Positions 8,853 through 18,503 of a stretch of 64,000 nucleotides of DNA are shown one piece after another. The notes under the pieces were generated by a model. The model did no database searches, was not told where the DNA came from, and saw only the letters and a program-made list of their open reading frames with translations. Made by a program: the position numbers and the translations under genes. Each line of letters begins with the position of its first letter. The stretch's first letter is position 1. Origin of the DNA: Polynucleobacter sp. AP-Nino-20-G2 (lineage in GTDB: Bacteria > Pseudomonadota > Gammaproteobacteria > Burkholderiales > Burkholderiaceae); assembly GCF_018688235.1 (NCBI RefSeq), contig NZ_CP061313.1, forward strand, positions 1,285,130 to 1,349,129, in the 5' to 3' direction.

Positions 8853-10040
8853 TCACTTGAAGTTGCGAATGCACTGACGGGCCATATCACGCGCACGCGC
8901 ATCTACATCCAGGATCAGCTCCAGAGAGCTGGCAGCGATAGGCTCAAGCGCGCTGAGAGTGCGCTCAACCACCTCAGAAATTCTTAAGTAAGGAAGGCCC
9001 TCATCTAGAAACGCCGCCACAGCAATTTCATTGGCAGCATTTAAAACAGTCGGGGCCGTGCCACCCGCTTTGGCCGCTGCAAATGCCAAACTCAAGCAGG
9101 GGAATTGAGAAAAATTAGGCTCAGTAAAACTGAGGCTAGCTAATTGAGTGAGATTTAAATTAGGGACTCCCGCATCAATTCGCTCGGGCCATGCCAAACC
9201 ATAGGCAATTGGTGTGCGCATATCAGGCTGACCCATCTGCGCCAAGACCGAACCGTCACGATAGCGAACCATGGAATGAACTACGCTTTGCGGATGAATC
9301 AATACCTTGATTCTTTCTAAAGGCAGTCCAAAGAGCCAGAAGGCCTCAATGACTTCGAGACCTTTATTCATCATCGTTGCGGAATCTACTGAAATCTTAC
9401 GGCCCATGACCCAATTAGGATGAGCGCATGCTTGCTCCGGTGTAATCGTTGCAAGCCCTGCAATCGGCTTATCTCTAAACGGCCCTCCTGAGGCAGTCAA
9501 CCAAAGCTCTTCTACGCCCAAATGCGCTGATGGCGATTTTGTAAAGTGATCAGGCAAACATTGAAAGATCGCATTATGTTCGCTATCTATCGGCAGTAAC
9601 TCTCCCCCACCCGACTGCATAGCTTGCATAAAGAGATTGCCTGACATGACCAAGGCCTCCTTATTTGCCAGCAATACCCTTTTGCCAGCTTGCGCCGCTG
9701 CCATGGTTGGAACTAAGCCAGCTGCACCAACAATGGCCGCCATCACCGTATCGCAACCGGACTCCATCACAGCAGTGACTAAAGCGTCCGGGCCATAAAG
9801 CACCTGAGTGGAAATGCTCTTTGCCTGCAAAAGACGACTGAGCTGGGCCGCACCTTCTGCATTAGCAACCACAGCTATTGCGGGCTTAAATTCGATACAT
9901 TGCTCAGCAAGGCGTTCAATTTGTTTTGCGGCAGTGAGGGCAACGATCTCAAAGCGATCTGGATGGGCGCGAATGACATCGAGCGTATTAACCCCGATAG
10001 ATCCCGTCGACCCAAGAATAGCAACCCGCTTCATAGCCAT
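8853..10040 (-). CDS. dxr: 1-deoxy-D-xylulose 5-phosphate reductoisomerase
   Basis: NADPH-dependent enzyme of the MEP isoprenoid pathway, making 2-C-methyl-D-erythritol 4-phosphate. The 395 residues start with a Rossmann motif GSTGSIGVNTLDVI (about residues 10-23) and include the central metal- and substrate-binding segments LLPIDSEHNAIFQCL and SVDSATMMNKGLEVIEA. The ATG at 10038-10040 overlaps the cdsA stop (TGATG); a second ATG two codons later is also possible. It supplies precursors for undecaprenyl phosphate, made by the uppS product of the same block. Confidence 0.97.
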   Translation of the reverse strand: MAMKRVAILGSTGSIGVNTLDVIRAHPDRFEIVALTAAKQIERLAEQCIEFKPAIAVVANAEGAAQLSRLLQAKSISTQVLYGPDALVTAVMESGCDTVMAAIVGAAGLVPTMAAAQAGKRVLLANKEALVMSGNLFMQAMQSGGGELLPIDSEHNAIFQCLPDHFTKSPSAHLGVEELWLTASGGPFRDKPIAGLATITPEQACAHPNWVMGRKISVDSATMMNKGLEVIEAFWLFGLPLERIKVLIHPQSVVHSMVRYRDGSVLAQMGQPDMRTPIAYGLAWPERIDAGVPNLNLTQLASLSFTEPNFSQFPCLSLAFAAAKAGGTAPTVLNAANEIAVAAFLDEGLPYLRISEVVERTLSALEPIAASSLELILDVDARARDMARQCIRNFK

Positions 10041-10867
10041 CAGACGAATCCAGCAAGTAAGGCAGCAATCGGCATAGTGGGAAGCAAAGCATCGACGCGA
10101 TCCAATACGCCACCGTGACCAGGCAATAAATGACTACTGTCCTTCACTCCAGCCAAACGCTTTAATTGCGATTCAAATAAATCACCGAAGATGCTAAAGG
10201 CGGTTAAAACCGTCACCATCAAGAACATCGGAACCCAACCAAACCGAATGGCCCAGGCTCCAAACAAAGTATCTCCAAGCGGCAGATACAGAACACATAA
10301 GAATGCGTAACCGTAACAGAGCAACAATCCACCTACCGCACCTTCAATCGACTTTCCTGGGCTAATTTGCGCTGCCAACTTATGCTTACCAAATGCTTTA
10401 CCAACAAAGTAAGCGCCGATATCGGCAACCCATACCAACGCCATGCTGGACAACAAAAATACTAAGCCCAACTCACGCAAGAAAACCAAGGCAAACCATG
10501 TGGCAGGAAGGATGATGAGGCCTAGAATACTGTAGAAAGGTCGCAATTTTTGTAAAGAGAGATTCATTCCTTTTGCCAACACAAATGGCGCAACAAAAAA
10601 CCAAAATAGCGCAGCCATGGTCAGCAATGAAAATTGCCACGACACCGCTTGCATGCCCAGTAAAAACAAAATAATTACAAGGCAAAATAAGGCGTATAGC
10701 CAAGCAGCTAATTTAGCCTCAGGAGCAAGAATACAACTCCACTCCCAAGCGCCAGCGACTAAAGCGAGCAAAAAGAATGCGCCCAAATAAAACGGTGGGA
10801 GAAAAAATAAAATAGGCAAAAGCACCGCCAACAAAATAGTGGCGGTAATGATTCGAGTTTTTAGCAT
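10040..10867 (-). CDS. cdsA: Phosphatidate cytidylyltransferase
   Basis: Integral membrane enzyme making CDP-diacylglycerol from phosphatidate and CTP, the branch point to all phospholipids. The 275 residues contain about eight hydrophobic segments and the C-terminal CDS signature (GDLFESQLKR followed by PGHGGVLDRVD), which carries the conserved aspartates. It overlaps dxr by 1 bp and lies 21 bp after uppS. Confidence 0.96.
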   Translation of the reverse strand: MLKTRIITATILLAVLLPILFFLPPFYLGAFFLLALVAGAWEWSCILAPEAKLAAWLYALFCLVIILFLLGMQAVSWQFSLLTMAALFWFFVAPFVLAKGMNLSLQKLRPFYSILGLIILPATWFALVFLRELGLVFLLSSMALVWVADIGAYFVGKAFGKHKLAAQISPGKSIEGAVGGLLLCYGYAFLCVLYLPLGDTLFGAWAIRFGWVPMFLMVTVLTAFSIFGDLFESQLKRLAGVKDSSHLLPGHGGVLDRVDALLPTMPIAALLAGFV

Positions 10868-10888
10868 ATAAGTAGGAAGGTTGAGCGC

Positions 10889-11662
10889 TTAAACAGCATC
10901 GCTCATGGTCTGGGATGCAAGTTGTGCACTGGTTCGTCCAAAACGACGCTCACGCTGGCTAAACCAATCAAATGCTTTATGTAATTCAGCCTCATCAAAA
11001 TCGGGCCAAAGCACATCAGTGAAATACAACTCCGTATAAGCCAGTTGCCACAACAAAAAATTGCTGACGCGTTGCTCGCCACCCGTGCGAATAAATAAAT
11101 CCGGCTCCGGAGCGTAAGACATGGATAAATAGGATTGAAGTAATTCCTCTGAGACATCCTCAGGCTTTAACCCTGGGTTGGCAGCTAAACACTGGCGCAT
11201 TGCCTGCAAGATATCCCAGCGCCCACCATAGTTGGCGGCGATCGTAAAAGTCAAACCCTTGCATCCGGCGGTTTTTTCTTCCGAGAACTGAACCATCTCC
11301 TGAATGGCGGAGTCAAAGCGACTTAAGTCGCCAATCAGACGCAGCGAGATATCGTTTTCGGCTAAGCGGGATACTTCACTTTTTAAAGACTTTAAAAACA
11401 ACTTCATGAGAAAGCCCACCTCTTCCGGCGGGCGACGCCAATTCTCAGAGCTAAAGGCAAAAACAGTAAGGTACTCAACACCTAAGCGGCGACATTCTTG
11501 AACGATTTTTCGAACGGCACCTAGACCTTCTGAGTGTCCTGCCACACGGGGCATAAAACGCTTACTAGCCCAACGACCGTTGCCATCCATGATGATGGCA
11601 ACGTGCCGAGGAATAGCGCTGACCTCCGGAACAACTAAGGTAGAGCTAGCGTGCTGAGTCAT
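10889..11662 (-). CDS. uppS: Isoprenyl (undecaprenyl) diphosphate synthase
   Basis: Cis-prenyltransferase that extends farnesyl diphosphate to undecaprenyl diphosphate, the lipid carrier for peptidoglycan and O-antigen. The 257 residues carry the IIMDGNGRWA motif (catalytic Asp, about residues 22-31) and the C-terminal RTGGEQRVSNFLLWQ and YTELYF signature. Spacing to frr (30 bp) and cdsA (21 bp) suggests one operon. Confidence 0.97.
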   Translation of the reverse strand: MTQHASSTLVVPEVSAIPRHVAIIMDGNGRWASKRFMPRVAGHSEGLGAVRKIVQECRRLGVEYLTVFAFSSENWRRPPEEVGFLMKLFLKSLKSEVSRLAENDISLRLIGDLSRFDSAIQEMVQFSEEKTAGCKGLTFTIAANYGGRWDILQAMRQCLAANPGLKPEDVSEELLQSYLSMSYAPEPDLFIRTGGEQRVSNFLLWQLAYTELYFTDVLWPDFDEAELHKAFDWFSQRERRFGRTSAQLASQTMSDAV

Positions 11663-11692
11663 AAAGCGAATAATGAAAAATTAATCCGACGA

Positions 11693-12253
11693 TTAAACCG
11701 TCATGATCTCTTTTTCTTTTTCAGAAACGATCTTATCAATCTCTACTACCGCACGATCCGTCATCTTCTGAATTTCATCAGTAGCACGACGCTCTTCATC
11801 CTCAGAAATTTCTTTATCTTTAGTGAGTCGCTTTAAGTGCTCGTTTGCATCACGGCGCAAATTACGCACTGCAATTTTGGTATCCTCGCCTTCGTTCTTA
11901 ACAACCTTCGTTAAATCACGACGACGCTCTTCAGTTAAAGCTGGCATTGGTACGCGAATGACGGTACCTTGTGATGCTGGGTTCAAACCTAAGTCAGAAT
12001 CACGAATCGCCTTCTCAACTACGGCAACCATGGTTTTTTCAAATGGCTGAACATTAATGGTTCTAGCATCAGCCAAACCCAAGCTGGCTACCTGGCTTAG
12101 TGGCGTAGGATTGCCGTAGTAATCCACCTGAATGTGCTCCAAAATTCCTGGATTAGCACGTCCAGAACGAATCTTTGCGAGATTAGTCTTCAGAGCCTCA
12201 AGCGACTTCTGCATCTTTTGATCGGTTGTAGTTTTAATTTCTGCTGCGGACAT
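11693..12253 (-). CDS. frr: Ribosome recycling factor
   Basis: Splits the post-termination ribosome together with EF-G so that subunits can be reused. The 186-residue length is typical, with the two-domain RRF pattern: an N-terminal helix (KSLEALKTNLAKIRSGRA), the IRVPMPALTEERR segment and a C-terminal three-helix bundle. AGGAGG lies 2 bases upstream of the ATG at 12251-12253, a strong ribosome site. It follows pyrH by 11 bp, the conserved arrangement. Confidence 0.98.
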   Translation of the reverse strand: MSAAEIKTTTDQKMQKSLEALKTNLAKIRSGRANPGILEHIQVDYYGNPTPLSQVASLGLADARTINVQPFEKTMVAVVEKAIRDSDLGLNPASQGTVIRVPMPALTEERRRDLTKVVKNEGEDTKIAVRNLRRDANEHLKRLTKDKEISEDEERRATDEIQKMTDRAVVEIDKIVSEKEKEIMTV

Positions 12254-12264
12254 CAGGCCTCCTA

Positions 12265-12975
12265 TTAAACGTGTACTAAGGTACCTTCAGACTCACCCTG
12301 AACCACACGCATTAATGCGCCTGGCTTGAGAATCGAAAATACTTTAATGGGTAATTTACGGTCACGACACAATGCGAATGCAGTGGCGTCCATAACCTGT
12401 AAGTTTTTGATGATGGCTTCATCAAAAGTAATTGTTTTATATAAAGTAGCGGCAGGATCTTTTACCGGATCAGCACTATAGATACCGTCTACCTTAGTAG
12501 CTTTAAGCACAATCTCCACACCCATCTCCGCGCCACGCAATGCAGCGGCAGTATCAGTTGTAAAGAAGGGGTTGCCTGTGCCTGCCGCGAAAATAACAAC
12601 TTTACCTTCGCTTAGTGCGCGGATGGCGCGAGGACGAATGTAAGGCTCAACCACCTGGTCCATTCTCAAGGCTGACTGCACTCGAGCCTCTACGCCTTTT
12701 TGACGCAAAGCATCTTGTAGGGCCAATGAATTCATCATGGTGGCAAGCATACCCATGTAATCAGCAGTTGCGCGATCCATACCTGCGGCACCACCAGCCA
12801 CTCCGCGGAAAATGTTTCCGCCGCCAATCACGATTGCCAACTCAACGCCGTTGTTGACTACATCGGCAATTTCTTTAACCATCGAATCAATGGTGACTGG
12901 ATTAATGCCGAAAGCATCATCCCCCATAAGGGCTTCACCAGAGAGTTTTAAGAGAACACGTTTGTAGGCTGGCAT
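12265..12975 (-). CDS. pyrH: Uridylate kinase
   Basis: Bacterial UMP kinase of the amino-acid-kinase fold, making UDP for nucleic acids and nucleotide sugars. The 236-residue length is typical. Seen are the N-terminal LLKLSGEALMGD phosphate-binding loop, GGGNIFRG (about residues 51-58), the ATADYMGMLATMMN segment and the C-terminal LPIKVF segment. It begins the pyrH-frr-uppS transcription unit, about 190 bp downstream of tsf and beyond the tsf terminator. Confidence 0.97.
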   Translation of the reverse strand: MPAYKRVLLKLSGEALMGDDAFGINPVTIDSMVKEIADVVNNGVELAIVIGGGNIFRGVAGGAAGMDRATADYMGMLATMMNSLALQDALRQKGVEARVQSALRMDQVVEPYIRPRAIRALSEGKVVIFAAGTGNPFFTTDTAAALRGAEMGVEIVLKATKVDGIYSADPVKDPAATLYKTITFDEAIIKNLQVMDATAFALCRDRKLPIKVFSILKPGALMRVVQGESEGTLVHV

Positions 12976-13082
12976 CGTTTTATTTTCCGTAATTTGCCAA
13001 GCAATTTTCTCGCTTAGCTTATTGATCTCAAAGTACTTTTTAATATCTTGCCCGAATTATAAAGGGCTTGGCACAGATCAAA

Positions 13083-13120
13083 CAAAAGGGCATAGAAACC
13101 GAGGTTTCTATGCCCTTTTG
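13083..13120 (-). terminator. Intrinsic terminator of rpsB-tsf
   Basis: An 18 bp perfect inverted repeat (arms 13083-13100 and 13103-13120) lies 45 bp downstream of the tsf stop. On the minus strand the 3' arm ends in CCCTTTTG and runs into TTT, as in a Rho-independent terminator. It separates rpsB-tsf from pyrH, whose own promoter must lie in 12976-13082; no clear -35/-10 pair was identified there. Confidence 0.85.
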
Positions 13121-13164
13121 GGGATTGCGGCCTTACTGGGCGGACCCAGTCAGCTAGGGGCGAA

Positions 13165-14043
13165 TTAAGCGCCTTTAGCAGCAGCTACTTGAGCAGCAAC
13201 TTCAGCAGCAAAGTCGTCTTGACGCTTCTCAATGCCCTCGCCTACAACAAACATGGTGAAACCTTTGATTGTTGTATTTGCAGCCTTGAGCATTTGCTCA
13301 ACAGTTTGCTTGTCGTTTTTAACGAAAGTTTGATTCAACAAAGAAACCTCTTTGAGGTATTTCTGAATAGAACCTTCAACCATCTTCTCAACGATTTCAG
13401 CAGGCTTGCCAGATTCAGCGGCCTTTTGAACAGCAACACTACGTTCAATCGCAATAGATTCAGCAGGAACATCAGCCATAGACAAAGCCACTGGCTTCAT
13501 TGCAGCAATATGCATTGCTACATCTTTAGCTGCAGTCTCGTCACCTTCGAACTCAACCATCACGCCGATACGAGTGCCGTGGAGATAAGCAACCAATTTG
13601 TTGCTACCAGCAAAACGCTTGAAACGACGTGGCATGATGTTCTCGCCAATCTTACCGATCAACGCGCTACGAACTTCATCTACCGTTTGACCATTGAGTG
13701 GCAATGCGAGCAATGCAGCAACGTCAGCCGGATTCTTTTCAGCGATCAACTGTGCGCACTCTTGTGTGAATGCCAAGAAGTCATCGTTCTTAGAAACGAA
13801 ATCAGTTTCACAGTTCACTTCCAACAAAGCACCAGTAGTGCCGTCGATAGATGAAGCAACGATACCTTCAGCCGTTACACGAGAAGCGGCCTTACCGGCC
13901 TTGCTACCAAGCTTTACACGCAGAATCTCTTCTGCACGAGCCATATCACCATCAGCCTCAGTCAGAGCTTTTTTGCACTCCATCATCGGAGCATCAGTCT
14001 TGGCGCGTAAATCGCCAACCATTGCAGCGGTAATAGCGGCCAT
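13165..14043 (-). CDS. tsf: Elongation factor Ts
   Basis: Nucleotide exchange factor that recycles EF-Tu-GDP to EF-Tu-GTP. The 292-residue length matches the family. The N-terminal UBA-like region AAMVGDLRAKTDAPMMECKKAL holds the invariant T-DAPMM-CK-AL pattern, followed by the core motif VNCETDFVSKND. The ATG overlaps the rpsB stop by one base, so the two are cotranslated. Confidence 0.98.
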   Translation of the reverse strand: MAAITAAMVGDLRAKTDAPMMECKKALTEADGDMARAEEILRVKLGSKAGKAASRVTAEGIVASSIDGTTGALLEVNCETDFVSKNDDFLAFTQECAQLIAEKNPADVAALLALPLNGQTVDEVRSALIGKIGENIMPRRFKRFAGSNKLVAYLHGTRIGVMVEFEGDETAAKDVAMHIAAMKPVALSMADVPAESIAIERSVAVQKAAESGKPAEIVEKMVEGSIQKYLKEVSLLNQTFVKNDKQTVEQMLKAANTTIKGFTMFVVGEGIEKRQDDFAAEVAAQVAAAKGA

Positions 14044-14792
14044 TATTCAGCTTTCCCTTCTTCAACAAACTCTTCTTCGCCTTCTTTAACGGCGGTCAAG
14101 ATTTCTTGAACTGAATTTGCTTTGCCTTCGAGGATTGCATCAGCAATGCCACGCGCATAGAGGGTTACAGCCTTGCTTGAGTCATCGTTACCAGGAATGA
14201 TGTAATCAACACCTTCTGGTGAGTGGTTGGTATCAACCACAGCGATAACAGGAATACCAAGCTTGTTAGCTTCAGTAATAGCAATCTTGTGGTAGCCAAC
14301 GTCCACTACGAAAATCGCATCAGGAACGCCGTTCAAATCTTGAATACCGCCAAGCGCTTTTTGCAACTTGTCGAGATCGCGATCGTTAGTCAAGGCTTCT
14401 TTCTTAGAAAGCTTTTCCCAATCGCCAGCTTCTTTAGCAACTGCCATGTCCTTCAAACGCTTGAGGGAACCTTTAACAGTTTTGAAGTTTGTGAGCGTAC
14501 CGCCCAACCAACGGCTGTCGATGTAAGGCATACCAGCACGAGCAGCTTCTTCAGCAATGATCTCGCGTGATTGACGCTTTGTACCAACAAACAAGATAGT
14601 TCCACGATTAGCAGCAACTTGTTTTGCGAATTTCAGGGCGTCCTGAAACATTGGCAATGTTTTTTCCAAGTTGATGATGTGAATTTTGTTGCGATGACCG
14701 AAAATATAAGGGGCCATCTTTGGGGACCAGAAGCGAGTTTGGTGACCAAAATGGCAACCGGCTTCCAGCATTTGACGCATAGTTACTGACAT
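14043..14792 (-). CDS. rpsB: 30S ribosomal protein S2
   Basis: Ribosomal small-subunit protein S2. The 249 residues show the family signatures MRQMLEAGCHFGHQTRFW near the N terminus and PDAIFVVDVGYHKIAITEANKLGIPVIAVVDTN centrally, with an acidic C-terminal tail. A TAGGAG ribosome site sits just upstream of the ATG. It is followed directly by tsf, and a structured leader of about 100 nt precedes it. Confidence 0.98.
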   Translation of the reverse strand: MSVTMRQMLEAGCHFGHQTRFWSPKMAPYIFGHRNKIHIINLEKTLPMFQDALKFAKQVAANRGTILFVGTKRQSREIIAEEAARAGMPYIDSRWLGGTLTNFKTVKGSLKRLKDMAVAKEAGDWEKLSKKEALTNDRDLDKLQKALGGIQDLNGVPDAIFVVDVGYHKIAITEANKLGIPVIAVVDTNHSPEGVDYIIPGNDDSSKAVTLYARGIADAILEGKANSVQEILTAVKEGEEEFVEEGKAE

Positions 14793-14906
14793 AACTTCTC
14801 CTAAGGGTTGGTTCTAAAGTTGAGTCCTAGCTGCGCTAAAAAACGCCACCCTGGAAGGCTCAACTCGCGATTTCAAGTCCAAAATAGACATGAGACTGAA
14901 ATTATA
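14793..14906 (-). promoter_or_regulatory. rpsB promoter -10 and structured 5' leader
   Basis: On the minus strand a perfect TATAAT lies at 14906-14901, with a poor -35 upstream, placing the start near 14894. The resulting leader of about 100 nt can fold: GTTGAG pairs with CTCAAC about 40 nt later, enclosing a GCG/CGC hairpin with a T-rich loop. S2 is known to autoregulate rpsB-tsf through its leader in other proteobacteria; that this leader does so is inference. The rest of the gap (14907-15048) must hold the divergent map promoter, which was not resolved. Confidence 0.45.
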
Positions 14907-15048
14907 GCTTAAATATCAATCACCTAGACCCCCTCCCCCCGGCCCTCTTGAACAAAACCCACCTTGAAATACCTCTAAATAGGCTAACTGCCCAATATTT
15001 AAGCATTGCAATCCTGCTAAAAACTCCCAAGTCGTTGATAATCAAGGC

Positions 15049-15885
15049 ATGAATAGTGTATTTACCGCCGAAAAAGACATCCAAGGGATGCGCGAAGCTG
15101 GCCGCTTAGCCAGTGAAGTTCTCGATCATGTAGCGCCCCACGTCAAGGCGGGGATTAGCACTGGTGAGCTGGACCGCATTTGCCATGAATATATGCGCGA
15201 TGTGCAAAAGACCATTCCAGCTCCGTTGAACTATCAACCTCCTGGCTACCCACCCTTCCCGGCCTCCATCTGCACCTCGGTAAATGATGTGATCTGTCAC
15301 GGCATTCCAGGAGAGAAAATCCTCAAGACAGGTGATGTGGTCAATTTGGATATCACCGTTATCACTCCGGATGGCTACTATGGCGATACCAGTCGTATGT
15401 TCATGGTTGGCGAAGCCTCTGTACTCGCAAAACGTCTGACCCAAATTACTTTTGAATGTATGTGGCTCGGCATTGCACAGGTGAAGCCAGGCGCATCCCT
15501 AGGTGACATTGGTCACGTTATTCAAACCCATGCTGAAAATGCTGGCTACTCTGTGGTGCGTGAGTATTGCGGACACGGTATTGGCAAAGTATTTCATCAG
15601 GACCCGCAGATTCTTCACTATGGTCGCCCCGGCACTGGTGAAAAACTAAAAGAAGGCATGACCTTCACCATTGAGCCAATGATTAATGCGGGCAAGCGAG
15701 ATATTCGCACGATGCCCGATCAATGGACCGTGAAGACCAAAGACCGCAGCCTCTCCGCGCAATGGGAACACACGCTCTTGGTAACAGCCACCGGCGTAGA
15801 AGTGCTCACCTGGTCAGAAGGCAGCAACCCTCCTCCGGATTGCGTCAAAGGCCTTTCTTTTAGACCAAACCTAGTTAACGCTTAA
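15049..15885 (+). CDS. map: Methionine aminopeptidase, type I
   Basis: Removes the N-terminal methionine from nascent proteins; a dinuclear metal enzyme. The 278 residues carry the pita-bread metal ligands in order: DVVNLDITV and GYYGDTSR (two Asp), YCGHGIGKVFHQDP (His), TFTIEPMI (Glu) and SAQWEHTLLV (Glu). It is divergent from rpsB, as in E. coli, and followed 14 bp later by glnD. The ribosome site is weak (AAGG close to the ATG). Confidence 0.97.
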   Translation: MNSVFTAEKDIQGMREAGRLASEVLDHVAPHVKAGISTGELDRICHEYMRDVQKTIPAPLNYQPPGYPPFPASICTSVNDVICHGIPGEKILKTGDVVNLDITVITPDGYYGDTSRMFMVGEASVLAKRLTQITFECMWLGIAQVKPGASLGDIGHVIQTHAENAGYSVVREYCGHGIGKVFHQDPQILHYGRPGTGEKLKEGMTFTIEPMINAGKRDIRTMPDQWTVKTKDRSLSAQWEHTLLVTATGVEVLTWSEGSNPPPDCVKGLSFRPNLVNA

Positions 15886-15899
15886 GTATTTAGAGCGCA

Positions 15900-18503
15900 A
15901 TGCCTCAATCATCATCAGGCTTGAAACCCATTGTAGACATTGCTAGCTTGAGAGCCGCGCGCGAATTAGCCTACTCGGAGTTCCGCGAACACCAAGTTGT
16001 TGGCAGACTAACTAAACAACTTAGTAAGTTAAGCGATGAACTCCTCATTAGCCTCTGGAGTTCTTGTGATCTAAAGTCGGATGCCGCGCTTGTTGCGGTA
16101 GGTGGCTTTGGTCGCGGAGCACTATTCCCCTATTCAGATATTGATATTCTGATTTTGTTGCCCGAGGACAAGCAGTTCTTTGAAGCAGTATTAGCCGCAA
16201 AGATAGAGAAATTTGTCGCGCAATGCTGGGACACTGGCCTCGAGATTGGCTCCTCTGTTCGAACAGTGGCTGAGTGTGCCTCCGAGGCAGAGCAAGATAT
16301 TACGGTACGCACTTCCCTATTGGAATCGCGCCTGATCTGTGGCAAGAAGTCGCTCTTTAAGGAATTTGAGTCGACTTATGAAAAGACTTTAGATCCAAAG
16401 TCATTCTTTCAAGCCAAGTTAGCAGAGCAAATTCAGCGCCACTATAAATATCAAGATACGCCCTACTCGTTAGAGCCAAACTGCAAAGAGAGTCCCGGCG
16501 GTTTACGAGATTTACAAGTGATCTCATGGGTAAGTAAAGCAGCCCACTTAGGTAGTACTTTTAAAGACCTCAATCTTGCGGGTCTGATAACCCAACGCGA
16601 ATTAACTGAACTCAATCGCAATCAACGTTTCCTAGAAACCTTGCGTGCTAATTTGCATTTACTCGCCAAACGGAGACAAGATGTATTGGCATTTGATTTG
16701 CAAGCCCCGCTTGCTGCGGCAATGGGAGTCCATGAAGATTCGTCAAGATTGGCTAGTGAAGCCATCATGCGTCGTTACTATTGGGCAGCCAAAGCGGTTA
16801 CTCAATTAAATGATGTCTTGCTACAAAATATTGAGGCGCTACTCTTTCCCCAAGAATCTAAAACAACGCATGCTATTGCAGGCGAGGGAAATGAATGCTT
16901 TATCGAGCGTCAAGGCGTTTTAGATATTACCGATCCACAGTTATTTCAGAAGCATCCAGAGCAAATTCTGCGGACCTTCTTGGTCTTTGCACAAACGGCA
17001 AACGTAAAGAGCTTGTCCGCCACCATTTTTAGAGCGCTCTATAACGCTCGCCAAAAGATGGATAGCAAATGGCGCAAAGATCCAGTGAATCGTGCTTTAT
17101 TTATTCAGATTCTGAAAGAGCCTGAGGGAGTCAGTCGCGCATTCCAGCTCATGAATCGCTCTAGCGTTCTTGGTCGCTATCTTCCAGCCTTCAGAAAAAT
17201 TGTTGGCCAGATGCAGCATGACTTATTTCATGTGTATACGGTTGATCAGCACATCTTGATGGTTCTGCGCAATATTCGCCGCTTTATGGTTGTCGAATAT
17301 ACCCATGAGTTTCCTTTTTGCAGTAGCTTGATTGCCCATTTTGAAAAGCCTTGGCTTCTCGTGATTGCCGCACTCTTCCATGACATTGCCAAAGGACGCG
17401 GTGGAGATCACTCCGAACTTGGTAAAGCGGATATGCGCAAGTTCGCCAAAGACCATGGCCTAGATAAAGCAGATACTGAATTGCTGATATGGCTGGTGGC
17501 AGAGCACTTGAACATGAGCCAAGTGGCTCAGAAGCAAGACATCACGGATCCAGATGTGGTGAAGGCTTTTGCTAAGAAGGTGGGTGATGAGCGTCATCTC
17601 ACAGCCCTATATTTACTGACCGTTGCCGATGTCCGTGGAACGAGCCCAAAAGTATGGAATGCCTGGAAAGGCAAACTACTAGAAGATCTCTATCGCGCCA
17701 CTCTGCGTGTTTTAGGTGGCGCAAAACCTGATGCCTCATCTGAGCTAGCCCAACATCAGGAAGAATCGCGCGCTAAGTTACGTCTTTACGGTATTGAAGA
17801 TTCGGCTTATGAGAATCTGTGGAAGCAGCTAGATGTCGCCTTTTTCTTGCGCCAAGATGCGGCTGATATTGCCTGGTTGACTCGCCACCTATTTAACAAA
17901 GTAGATAGTGAAACGCCGGTAGTTCGCGCTCGCCTTTCTCCAGTTGGCGAGGGCTTGCAGATTGCTGTCTATGTAAAAGACCAAGAAGATTTATTTGCCA
18001 GAATTTGCGCCTACTTTGAACGTCATGGCTTCTCCATTTGGGATGCCCGCATTCACACTACAAGACATGGCTATGCGCTGGACACCTTCCAAATCTCAGG
18101 AAGTAATCTAGTGGATGAAGGTGGAAGCTATCGCGATCTTATCCAGCTGGTGGAGTATGAGCTGACCGCCGCACTACAAAACAATGATCCGTTGCCAGCG
18201 CCGAGCATGGGACGCCTCTCAAGACAATCTCGCATCTTCCCGATTCAGCCACGGATACACATGATTCCAGACGAGCGCGGTCATTACTACGCACTCTCAC
18301 TTTCAGCAAGCGACCGCACTGGACTGCTCTATGCGATCTCTAGAGTTCTGGCCAAGCATCATGTTTCCCTTCATACCGCCCGCATTAATACTTTGGGCGA
18401 GCGAGTGGAAGACGTCTTCCTTTTGGATGCAGCCAACTTAAGTAAGAACCCGAAACTACAAATTTTGCTAGAGACGGATTTATTAGAGGCTCTAGGAGCT
18501 TAA
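15900..18503 (+). CDS. glnD: Bifunctional PII uridylyltransferase/uridylyl-removing enzyme
   Basis: Senses glutamine and modifies PII (GlnB/GlnK), setting nitrogen metabolism. The 867 residues hold an N-terminal nucleotidyltransferase domain with VGGFGRGALFPYSDIDIL (about residues 62-79, including the DxD), a central HD hydrolase domain (HTVDQH-type and FHDIAKGRGGDHS motifs, around residues 440-505), and two C-terminal ACT domains (about 680-760 and 790-865). The 3' end overlaps the convergent ligA by 4 bp, so no terminator separates them. Confidence 0.97.
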   Translation: MPQSSSGLKPIVDIASLRAARELAYSEFREHQVVGRLTKQLSKLSDELLISLWSSCDLKSDAALVAVGGFGRGALFPYSDIDILILLPEDKQFFEAVLAAKIEKFVAQCWDTGLEIGSSVRTVAECASEAEQDITVRTSLLESRLICGKKSLFKEFESTYEKTLDPKSFFQAKLAEQIQRHYKYQDTPYSLEPNCKESPGGLRDLQVISWVSKAAHLGSTFKDLNLAGLITQRELTELNRNQRFLETLRANLHLLAKRRQDVLAFDLQAPLAAAMGVHEDSSRLASEAIMRRYYWAAKAVTQLNDVLLQNIEALLFPQESKTTHAIAGEGNECFIERQGVLDITDPQLFQKHPEQILRTFLVFAQTANVKSLSATIFRALYNARQKMDSKWRKDPVNRALFIQILKEPEGVSRAFQLMNRSSVLGRYLPAFRKIVGQMQHDLFHVYTVDQHILMVLRNIRRFMVVEYTHEFPFCSSLIAHFEKPWLLVIAALFHDIAKGRGGDHSELGKADMRKFAKDHGLDKADTELLIWLVAEHLNMSQVAQKQDITDPDVVKAFAKKVGDERHLTALYLLTVADVRGTSPKVWNAWKGKLLEDLYRATLRVLGGAKPDASSELAQHQEESRAKLRLYGIEDSAYENLWKQLDVAFFLRQDAADIAWLTRHLFNKVDSETPVVRARLSPVGEGLQIAVYVKDQEDLFARICAYFERHGFSIWDARIHTTRHGYALDTFQISGSNLVDEGGSYRDLIQLVEYELTAALQNNDPLPAPSMGRLSRQSRIFPIQPRIHMIPDERGHYYALSLSASDRTGLLYAISRVLAKHHVSLHTARINTLGERVEDVFLLDAANLSKNPKLQILLETDLLEALGA

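Noticed and set aside
13189..13854. Open frame of 221 codons on the plus strand opposite tsf
   Set aside because: It lies wholly antisense to a clear EF-Ts gene and its product has no recognisable family pattern; long antisense frames are expected opposite such codon usage.
14930..14947. C-rich run between rpsB and map
   Set aside because: A short homopolymer-like stretch with no repeat structure or motif that can be supported.
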